NCBI GenBank assembly: GCA_964035015.1
Contig: OZ035997.1
Location: 10,753,207-10,817,206, forward strand
Direction: 5' to 3'
DNA length: 64,000 bases
Source of the DNA: Corallium rubrum
Taxonomy: Eukaryota; Cnidaria; Anthozoa; Scleralcyonacea; Coralliidae
The notes under the pieces were generated by a model. The model had not been told where the DNA came from and did no database searches. It worked only from the letters and a program-made list of their open reading frames with translations. Numbering within the stretch: the stretch's first letter is position 1; the number at the start of each line of letters is the position of its first letter. Shown one piece after another: positions 47,627 to 59,600 of this stretch. The position numbers and the translations under genes were made by a program.

Positions 47627-50600
47627 CTTCGAGCAAGCACCCACCCTCCTGTTTAAGGAAAAAGTAATTTTCCAGGCTATTTTTAAATTTTATTTCCATT
47701 TTCGTGGTTGTTGTTTTTCAGTTATTGCTTGGAATCATAAAACATACATCTACTTTCAGATTGCTTATATAAATATTGTCTGATCCAGTGCTTTAGGTTA
47801 CTGGATTTATTAATTTTTTATAATACAGGCCCCTTTTGGCCCCTTTACAATACAGGCTGCAAGTATTGTTGTGTATAGTACACATTTTTTTGCAAAATAG
47901 GAAAAATTCAGAATTTTCAATACAGAACACAACATATACAGTACGTTGGGATGCCAAATCTTCAATTAGCATCAATGTTTCAGGTGTTTCAATATATTTG
48001 CTGGGGTTAATGAGCCAAAATTGGACAGATTATTATTCTGCAAGGAAGAATTCTATTGAAACACATCTGATCAGAAACTAGCCACTGATCTATGTGAACA
48101 TGCAGTACTAATTATCAGGAAACAATTAGCTGAGTGCTTAGCACAAGGCTCAAAATAACAGCTGACTGGTTGCTGGTCAAGATGACCAACCAAATTAATT
48201 TTAGCTCCTATAGTGCTTTTATGCCCAATTGAATTATTTAGCTAAACTAGTCTGACCTGACTGAAAGTACCTTAAAAACCCACAGGGCCTTCATATCCAT
48301 GTGGTTTGAGCTGCTGGTACAGTACATTGGTTTGGGCACATAAACTACAGTAGATGCAACCAAAAACCTGTACATGTATTTATGAGGTGAGCAGGATCCC
48401 CCTCACCAGCAGAAAAGTGGATTAGCAGCATTAGCCGGTGAAAACGGATGTTTTGTAACTAGTTTAATAATGCTAATCATTATTTGTGTTGGTTGTGTTG
48501 ATGTGTTGGAAACTGAGTAAATTGGAATGTTCTTTTTTCACTTGGGCCTCATTGTCACTAGATTTGCGCGATTTAATGCTCTTTCGATATGGCAAACCAA
48601 CTTTTCAAGTAAACATATCAATCAAGTCCGTATTCCGATTGTTTAATTGCACTGTAGCGCACAACTTACGTAAAGTTCCGAAAGTAATGACCCTCGTTAC
48701 TTTCGGAATCAGCAGCCTTTAAGGATCGCTACATTCGGGCGGGCCGCTACTTTAGAGGTGCTAAAATCGTTATCTTTTACACTGGTACACACTCTAGCTC
48801 CTATATAAAAGACGCAAATTACTATCAACAATTGTTGCTAAAACCGGATTTATTTGTGTGTATTTTGGGGGATTTACTATGGGAGCCGTCCAATTTTACT
48901 GTTACTTTCGGGGGTCGCTACTTTCGGGGGGTCGTTACTTTCGGAACTTTACGGTATTTAGTTATCATATGTCACACTTATGTTGAATCAAATTCAATGA
49001 AATTAAAAAAGTCTATCAGAAATCCATCACATGCATGACTACATCACAAGAATGGCTTTGATATTTGCCAAAATCTAGTATCAAAAGTGTTTTAACAATA
49101 CAATACGCTACGCACAAGAACATGTCACACTGCTACTGGCAGCGCAATCTGGTCGAACGTTATAATAATGGTAGTACATGTATATAAAATCCTTAGATTC
49201 GACATAACTGCAAGTTGCGAGGTATCGCTAAGTAATAAGTATATTAAAGGCGGCGTTCAGACTGAGTACCCGTGCCCAGTGTCCGGGAACGGGCACTAAA
49301 TGCACTGGTGTTCAGACACGTTCCCCCCAAACCCTGGATGCTTTTGGTGCTTCTAATCTTGACGCCAAAATATATTTTGTCGATGTGTTTCCACTGTTTG
49401 TTCCTATTAAGAGTGTATGTTGGCTCAGTTTATGTATGTTGTTTTGAGTAAAAGTGCTGGGCACCGTGAAAACCCTGTTCAGATTGGTGCTCGTGCCCGA
49501 CACGGTGCCCGGGTACTACCTCTCGAGGTAGTGGGCACTTGGCACGGGCACTCAGTCTGAACGCCGCCTTAAATTACCACACACAAATTTAATTACTATT
49601 GTTTTTATACTACTTTACCACGGTGTACGTGTCGTGTTGCGAAATAAGAAATTTGTTGCCATTGTTGGAAATTATAAGTTTGTTCGGAACTATATTCGGA
49701 GGAGGAAAGAGGGAGGAAACCATTGTTCGCGTGTTAGAGGTGCTGCGGCATGCATGTTATATTCTCCTCAATTGCACAGATGTTAAAGTGCCTATCGCCT
49801 CTACAGGGATTTAATATTTTTATGATATTTGGAACATTCTGAGAAGAAATGTAATATATCTTCTCAGACAAAAACTTCATCTTCATGGACTTTTTCACTG
49901 TCAAAGTTACGGGATATGACGTCAACCAGAACTACAGTACTTGTGAAATTGAAACAAAAGAAAAGCGGTTTGCAAGTTCTGGTTGACGTCATATCCGTAA
50001 CTTTAACAGTGAAAAAGTCCATGAAGATGAAGTTTTTGTCTGAGAAGATATATCACATTTCTTTTCAGAATGTTCCAAATATCATAAATATATTAAATCC
50101 ATGTAGAGGTGATAGGTACTTTAATACTAGAACGTGACGCAAAGGCGCTTTATCAATTGTACGCATGTTAAGGTGCACCGGGAGAGGTACAATAGGAAAT
50201 GCAGAATCACATAGCTTGATTCTCAAGCATTGAAGCAGACTCGCGTTTGTTCAGACAACATTTAATCAATGTGAGTTTATGACGTACAATGACATCTGGT
50301 CTATAAATTAGTTCTACTATTATATGTAATACTTGGTGTTTTATACATCTTTTCGTATTAGTTTGTCACGGTTTCACTGCGCGATCGCGTTGCGAATTCG
50401 TGGTTCTTGGCGGCGCGATCTTGCTTTCGCGATCGCGTCTAAACATAAAGCACGATCACCTTAACCCAATCGCATTTGGCCTAAACGCTATCGCGTTTTA
50501 CCAAATGCTATTAGGATAAAACTTACACATGCCGCTTGTCACACAAAGGCTTTCAACCTGTTTCTCTATAATAAGGGTAAAACCTAAACCCAGCAAGACT

Positions 50601-53600
50601 TACTGTTTTTCAAAACCAGCAAGACTAGGTGTTATTTTACTTGGCCTTGCCATCTTCTTTCGCGAATGTGTTTCTCTCTTTTCGTGACGCTTAAAAATTT
50701 CGAAACACCAGATTGTCTAACTTTGATCCCTTCACCTCCTAAGGCACGACAGCTCACTTGACGATTTAAGAATCTCAAATGTATTTGTCTCTCTTGGTTT
50801 CTCACCAGTAGCAATGTTTTATTCGTAAGTGTATTTAAACAGGTTCAAGACAAGGCATTTGTCAGGGCACGTCCTGTATTTGCCGCCCCCCCCCCCCCCC
50901 CCTCCTTCCCCTTACAAAAAGGGAAAAAAGGGGGAAAGGTTAACTACACATACCAATTACTCCAAGATTCCTACATGGAATTCTTAAGCATTTGTTTGAA
51001 AGAAAGTAAATGCCAATTTGACAAGCGTTGCCATTCTGTTCAATTGAAAGTCAAAAATGCATGTACTAATGTTGGTCACTTATTCTCGGTTTAGCATTAT
51101 CTGCAAGATCCATTGTGGGCAAAGCTGCATCTTCAGAAAGACTCGATGTCATTCTAGCAGGTATCAAATATATTTGTAGTGTGATTTTTGGTATATTTTT
51201 AAAGCACGCTTTAACGTACTCGCTCGTCCGCTGTTTACCCAGGCAGGGCCTTCACACATTCTGACTGAATTGAGCCTGTAGATTACTATTATGCTAGATT
51301 TTTCAAACGTTTTCCAAACGTATAAACTGTACTTTTCCTTTTCTATTTATTTATATATATTCATATAATTATATACAATAAATATTTAAAAAAATATTTA
51401 ATAAAATGAGTATTTAAACGGAGGAACTAGTGTAAATGCGACGATGCGTAACTATTTATTTTTTTGTTCTTGCATGTCGTGGGAATTGATCACTTTTCAT
51501 AAAAGTAAAAGTAGAATTCATACAGCACGTGATATCTGTTTTCTTTTAACCTTAATTATGATGAGTTTTTGGTGAACAAGTGAAAGATTGCTGTCCGTCA
51601 TTAAGTGTATGTATGTATGTAAATCTTTATTTAAAAGAAACACGCTAGCCCCAACAATATTAGCTGATTTCCATGGAGGGCGTGTCAGTACAATATAAGA
51701 GATATAAATAGTATAATACAAATTAATTATTAAAATAAAGAAATACAAATGTTCACTAAAATTACATTACAAAAACTAAGCTAAAAACTAAAAGTTATCA
51801 AAAAGAAAGAAGATGAAGATGTGACCCAACTAAGGCCTAATATTGCTTTTGAACCTGTATAGCGACTCGGCTGTTTTCGCCTCACAGGAAAGCTGATTCC
51901 AAAGCACAGCGCCGCTATATTTAAATGTCTTTTTTAAAAATTCTCTTTTTGGCTTTGACAGTGTTAGGTCTGTCGCATTATTGCGAAGATTGTAATTATA
52001 TTGACTAACACTTCTCTTCTCAAAAGAATTTTTAAGGCCCGGTGCGGTGTGGTCATTCAGTATGTTGTACATTAAAACCGATTTAGCATAGGTCCGCCTT
52101 GTATCAAGCGTGTCCCATGAGATGGTATCAAGTACATCAGCCGACCTTATATCGTAACTGGCACCTGTTAGGACTCTAGCAGCTCGAGATTGAAATCTTT
52201 GTAGCTTGATCTGTTGTTATTAAAATATTGTGCTACGAATAATACGACATTTGCGCGTCTTTTCATGGATGGCATGCATGCAGTGCCTTCTGCCGATTGA
52301 CTGGTTTCCTATGTCTCCCAGGGGGGGGGGGGGGGGGCACCGCCGGGTGTATTATTCAAATCTAGTGGCTAGTGGCTACCGTCCCTTTTCCGCTACGTTT
52401 ATAATGATTTCAGTTGTATTTATTTGTGTTACTATATGTTTGTATATGGCAGATTATCGTGGCGTAGGTTCTAAACATGTCGGATTTATTTGTAATGGAT
52501 GGTCTACATCGAAAAATAGGTTGCGTCTTACCCACGCTGTGACTGGTCAATTACCGTGTTTATATCAGGCTATGTAAACAGAATAACTTGTCGTTTGGAA
52601 AACGAGTGATCAGGTTATTCCGAAGTATTTTAGAAATTATTCTTGTTCAGGAATAACTCAAACGAAGCACCCTATAAGTGATCACAGCACTGCACTAACA
52701 TTGTGGGGTCGCGGGTTGGATTCTATTGGGAAGGTCTTGATTTTGCATTTTGCATCTTGTCCTTTGATCTTAAAATTTATGTATTCTTGCACCAATTGGT
52801 GGGTTGCAATCAATCCCCTGAGATTTACAGGACAAAGACACAGCGGCCATGTTGGTTGGTAGGTACAATAGCATCTAATATAATATTCTTTTGTACCACT
52901 GATCTCAAATAATAGACTCATTATATAGGATAGAGCATTCGGCGCTCGCTGTGAAGTCGGAATAAATTAGCGGCGTCCATTTCAGGTGGGACCCACTTGG
53001 TTTTCATACAGCCACTTTTAAGTTCTCCCATAGCGACAGATACATGTCACAAAAATTTAGCTGGTTTTCGTTAAAAATCCGATCATTTAAAGCGAAAACC
53101 AGAGGCGAAAGCTATGATTCAGCAATATTGTGGGTCCCACCGGATATGGCCGCCGCGAGATTTTTAGCCTCACTTCCGACTTCAATTTTTGCCACGCGGA
53201 AAACAGTAGATGCTCTATCCAGTATAATGAGTCTATTATTTGAGATCAGTGTTTTGTACCTACCAACCAACATGGCCGCCATGACGTAACGTGCAAGCCA
53301 GCAATATTACCCAGAACATGTAGTTAGTCAAGTGAAATGCTACTTAACTTATAACAATGGCGGTCCTTTTTAATACATGGGCAATGGAACACAGCTTTTA
53401 CAAGGCTCGGAGTACACACTATAAGCACACTAGTTTAACCGTTTTGAAGACGTAAAAACTGCCTGGATATGGTAAATCCAAACCAAAGTGGCTTGAATAG
53501 TCATATGATAATACGACCAGGCGGGCATTGTACTTGTTTCTCGCATTTTCCTCGCCCTTTCTGCACAACCCATCAAATATACCTGACTGTTTCATCGGTC

Positions 53601-56600
53601 AAACCATTCAATAAGTTATATGTAATTTATCTCATGACACACGCATTTCATTGTTCCAACAGACTGGTTAAATTCTTTATTCGACTTATTAGTATGCATA
53701 CCATGTGGCAAATGACTATCACATTTTTTTTGTATAGAAAAGAGTGTGATAACCACTTATCACACTGTTTATCCATACTAATGAGTATTTTGATTTCTAA
53801 CTCTTGAAGTCTTTTTCTTTAAATTAAATAAAAAACAAGATTTTATTGCAGAAGAGTCGTGAGATAAGATGGTTAATTAATGGTCACCAGTTTAATAAAG
53901 AATTTATCATCGCTTGTGAAGCTTTAGCGTTAAAAACACAGCGTCAGGAATTAAATTTCCGCTTAATTAATAGTTTTGCGCGAGACAAAAATTATATTTG
54001 TATGCAAAATCATTAGTGAATTTTCTTACGGACTATTTAGTCCAAGTTTTGACGTGTGTGATATTCACCATAATGTTAATCATGAGAATTTGAGTTTGTT
54101 CACGAAGTTTTTCAAGTTTGCGTCATGGTTCCAACAACAATTTGTCGTCTCTCGTGAGCAAGCCATGTTAAAACAAACCCTTTATTATTTATTAAGTGCC
54201 GTCCCCGTCTCATGCCTAACTTAATTTGGTTAATGTTTACATATGACGTTACCGACGGCGTTCTAATGCCAGTCTTCCTCGGTCATTTTCTCTCGTTCGC
54301 GTCGTAGATCCGCTGTGTGCCGGAAAGCCATGCGTGAAAGGGTTAAGGTCCCTACTGTGCCTTAACTCGGGGCCATTTTCGTCCCCAGATCCCCTCACTT
54401 TCCTTGCGCGGCCGCACGAAAATTCCCAAAATTAATTTTCGTGCAGCGGCGCTAAGAAACGTGAGGGGATCTGGGACGAGAATGGATGCCGACCTTACAT
54501 ACTTAATTATTCACGGCATTACCACCATTCTATGCGCACAGATCTCGTGTCTAAGCTCCCGGCAGCTGCCTCGCCGTACAGTAGTAGTTCAGTGGTGAGA
54601 AAACTGCACAAATATCGCAGGGTCTTGGTTTCGATTCCAGCTGGAAGGCCTTTGTGTTACATTTTTGCAACTGGTTTCGGTTTGGGCTTTACGTATATCA
54701 ACTCTTAAGATTTTTCTTCACAAGTTAGCTCCAGGGACCGGTTGTATAAAAAGGTAGTTACTGCAGTTAGAGATTAATTCTAGCCAATCAGGACCAGCAT
54801 TTAAAAAGTTAACTACGATTTAGCTACGCGACGGGTAGTTACTATAAAGTTACTAACTGTCATCTTAATGACAAAACTCTTAAGTTTTATACAACTGGCC
54901 CTGAATAAGAAATAGGATGGTTGTGGAGAACAGTCTCTGCACATTACCATGCAGTTATCTAAAGATCATAACCTGGTACGAGGTTGAAGATCATCTTACT
55001 TAACGTCATTATATTTAGCACGTATGATGTCATATAAATATATTATGTTTATATCTAGTGCTTTGCGATTGACACCTCCTCATATCACTTATTTGGTACA
55101 CCAATTACTTGATATTTAATTACCAGCGATAGTAACCTACTGTACTATTCATGGTGTATTTTTTAAATTTGTCTAGATTCTGGTGCTGATGGTGCCGGTA
55201 GCTGCACTGACGATGATCTGTCTGGTAGTGATCGGGAGGAAATGCCAACTATAACTGAGGTGTCGTCAACATATGAAGTACGTTTGTTCCTTATAACAAT
55301 AGAGTTGATGTTTGCGGCATAAATATGTTTTTGGCCCGACCCAGGCTAATTTTCGCCCGAGCCGCTGGCGAGTGTTAAAATGAGTTCTGAGAAGGGCCAA
55401 ACACATTTATGACCAAGAACATCAACTGTATTATTATTATAATAATTTTAATGGGATATCAATCCATTGCTCAACTGATTTGCCTGAGCGGTTGAACTAT
55501 CAGGTCACAGGGGGTGGGGCGAGTTTTTATCTAACTTATAAGTGCACGCATAGGCCTTAGAAATAAATTTTCTGGAAACGTGGCCAAAGTCTTTGTTCTA
55601 TGTTTTTGTTCACGTTTGTGCACCTTCACGCCTGCTAATGATATCTTTATTGAAGATGCCAACATCACCCTAAAGTGTTTTACAGTGGGGTCCTCAGCTT
55701 GCTGAATACATTGTATTTTTGGTATAACGAAGCAATTTGCCAATAATTGAATATAGTAAGGTTAGATATACTGCCAAAGCAGAGAACGTATGAGTCTAAC
55801 GTTTCGAGCGAAGGCCCTTCGTCAGAGAGAAACGTTTCTCTCACGTTTCTCTCTGACGAAGGGCCTTCGCTCGAAACGTTAGACTCCTACGTTCTCTGTT
55901 TCGGCAGTATATCTAACCTTACTATATTTCGATTGTTGTTTCTACACTGCCTACGCAGCACGCTACTTTTATTACACAATTTTCCAATAGCAACGTTGCT
56001 GCATAAATTTTATTGAACGCTAAACAAACGATTTGTGCACTTTTAGGCCACCCTCCACATACATTGCAGCTCAGTGTTAGCCGCTGTGATGTTCACCGCG
56101 TTTCCAGACAATATATTTCTAGGAACTATAATGGTGCACGAGATATTTTTTGCGAGAATACCTAACGCTTGTCTAAGAGGATATGCAGTATTTCTACTAT
56201 TTTTATTTCTTCCCCAGTCCTTATGCATGTACTCGGTAGGTCAATAGCCTGCGTAGCGGCGCTTACTCGCTGCATTCCCCCCAACCCCAAGCGCCGCTGC
56301 GAAGACTAGTAGGTCAACAACTAAAGCGGCGCACTTGTTTACCGTACCAGAAGTGCGAGTTCAAATCTCGCTCGAGTTAACTTTCGTTTGACTTCGTGCA
56401 TTGTAAGAAAATCGTGAAATTTTATCATTATTTTTAAGGATAGTTTTGAAATAGCATTGAAATACGTGCAGTCTCATGGATAAATATTAGCTTGTTGCGA
56501 GAATATCTTACAGTATGCCATTAAATTGGATGGAAACTGGACTCGATTGCTTATAACAATTATAAAGTGTTTCACGGACACTAAGAAAATGTGATGGGCC

Positions 56601-59600
56601 AGCTTAGGTCGACAACCCAGGACAGAGGGCTCGTACAAACAGCGGTCTATTCCTCAGGAGGGGTGACGGGTATAATTATTAATATTATATCTCAACTGTA
56701 AATTGTCCAGTCAGAGAGCTTGATTTGTACCACGTGACCAGTTAATTTATCGTAGAATTGCCCGCCACAGCGGGGTATAACCTCGAATACCCCGGTGTGG
56801 TGTGGTATTCGAGTTCGTGTACCACGCGTGATTGTCACGCACGATTCACGAAGCTGTCAACAATGGCGGAGTTTGGCGAGACAAGAAAACGTTTCGCCTG
56901 AACATTCAGATGTTGACAAGAAGATTGTTAGGTTACAAGAAAATAAGGATTCAGGGAATACAAAGAAAGCAACAAACAATGCATCCAGAAGCCTTGAGAC
57001 GACAACAGAATGGAAACAGACCCTGAAAAGCGGACAAAAGTTAAGCTAAGCGAACTTTATTAACATTATTTAAGCTTTTTTTGGAAAGGTTAGTTAATAT
57101 GTTCGCCCGAGGGGTATATCATACCTTGGGGTAATATTTTATCGAATTCCCCTCGCTCCAGGTCTATAAATGATAATTGTTTCGTGCAACTTTGCAAATT
57201 GTTGTGAAATTCGTTTCTATCAGTATGCCTGATGCAGATTGTTACAACAACTTGCTATGGCGTTGCTCGTAAGAAGTAGCATCAAGTCAGTCAACCGCAA
57301 CTTTGATGTGTACTTATAAGTAATAACATGAATTGAGGGAAATTAGCAATTAAATATCCCCGCCGCCGAGGTAAGATTTGTGCCCCGAGGCAATTCCCCC
57401 CCCCCCCTCCCCCGACACAAATCTTCCCGAGGCAAAGGGGAAATTTACTCGCTAGTTTCCCTCAAGTCATGTTATTAGTTTGTAATATTATGATCGCCGA
57501 GGAAAACTTTGAGAATCTTACCGACAGGAAATTTACACGGTTGATCAGAGAAGTTGCATCGAATTTTCCCGTGCATGTTGATGAGGGAAAATATATGCAA
57601 GCGGGAAATTTAGAAGAAGACAGGATTTCTTTGTCTTCTAATTTTCCCTCATCAACATGCACGGGAAAATTAGAAGGATTTCTTTGTCTTCTAATTTTCC
57701 TTCATCAACATACACGGGAGTATTAGAATTTCCCTCTTGCATGAGCGATGAGAAAAATACGAGGTTTATATTCCCTCGGAGAACAAAAGAATCCGAGTCG
57801 ATCATGGTATCATATGAGTAAAAGGGATGCCGTTATGTTCGAGGTTCAGAACCTAACGGCTTATGCTGTAGGTGCTTGTGTCTGCTGAACTTTACTTGCC
57901 CCCGATTCCGTACTTGTAACCGTTTTAGTTTGTGTATAAGAAGCGCATTGGCCCGCCAGAGCAATGTGAGTTTCGTTTTAGGTTTTTATTATTACAGTAG
58001 GTTTAACACCATAATTTTGTTATCTGTTCTAGACTGTTGACTTTCCAGCCATATCCTCAAGCACCCAACAGGTGAGTATTGTAGAAATGTAGTCTTTTAT
58101 TTTCTTTAAAAGCACATTCCGACATTTAAATTAGACTTTATTTTATTCCATAATTTGCATTGAGTAACTAAGACAGATGTGTTGGTACGAATGGTAGGTA
58201 TAAGCTAACTGTAATAACCAAAAATAGGTACGCGCTGCGTACATGCGGATACTGGTATTTGGCTAACATGACTGAACAATGTAAATTGTATGTTGCAAAC
58301 ACATTAATGTACTGAAGATACCACGTACAACTTATTATTGTAAAGCAAACATATGATGGTGATTGTAAAATGCGTTTGGGAAATTAAATCTGCAAGAAGC
58401 TGAATACTTCAAACTGGCTAATTTTGAGGGGAATGAGCAAATTTGATAGACTGAAATTTCAGCATGAATTTACAAACAAATCACTTTAAAGTAACACTGC
58501 AATTTGATGGGGAAACTGCAGCCTATTTAAAACTGCCAAGGCTCCCAGGCTCGCTCAAATTTTCAGCCCACTAACTGCAGTAAAACTTTAGACCAGCTTT
58601 ATGCCAGCCCAGACTGAAATTACTTATTCAGATCATCTGAAAAAAACACACAACAAGTCTATTTTACACTATGCATTTAAATTCTGACATATTGCTCAAG
58701 TTCACAGCTCACTTCATTTTCACATTTAACAGCTAAACTAGTTGGAAGTTATTTGCAAATTATTGCACATTATTGATTTATTGAAAGAAAGTTACTTGTT
58801 TATATAATTAAATAGTCAATTGTTTACTGTCTATTTTAGTACAGTACAGTTTGAGCACAGCTAAGCACAGAGACTTTGTTTTGGGTTTGATTTGATCTTT
58901 GCTTTGCAAATTTTGTGAGTATCATCACAGCCTGCACACTGACAGATGCAGTCTGATGAAATTGTTGATTGGAGACTGACAAACACAGCGCTGACTCTGC
59001 GAGAACTGAGTGAACTTGCAAATATATAACAGTTTACAGTTTATACATGCACACCTAGAAACAAGGAAAACTACGTCAATGTTTGGAAATAAATAAAAAT
59101 TCTCTATATACAATATACAATATTAATAGTTGAGCCAAATTATAAGCTGTCTCTTATTTTTCATCTAAATTATATCCAACCTCGAAGAAAGGCAAATAAT
59201 TCATACCTTCTATAAACCTTCCTGTGTTAAATCTTCGTTCGACGTACCATCAACACTAAATATTTGAAATCTATATTCATGTATAAGTTTTCTTACCTTC
59301 TAAATGAATCTTATCGTCCTTGAAAAGGTCTTTGTAATCGCTTTAACATCAACCCTTGTCTTCGATATTAATAAAGCGTTGAACAATGAACAACACTTGA
59401 GTCTCAAAATTTGATGACGTACTATATCACATTCGCTAAAGCGCAATTCGGCTTACGTTCGTGGGCGTTCGTACAACGTTCGTACATACGAATAAGACTT
59501 CTGATCGATGATCTTACGCCTTGACCACTTGATTGACGAAACATCTCCACACATAGTCAAGTGCAACCGAGCTCATGACATAACGGACCTGGTTTAACAA

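Noticed and set aside
49734-50137. Two similar peptides on opposite strands suggesting a duplicated gene
   Set aside because: Explained by the 150-bp inverted repeat; no domain or splice support.
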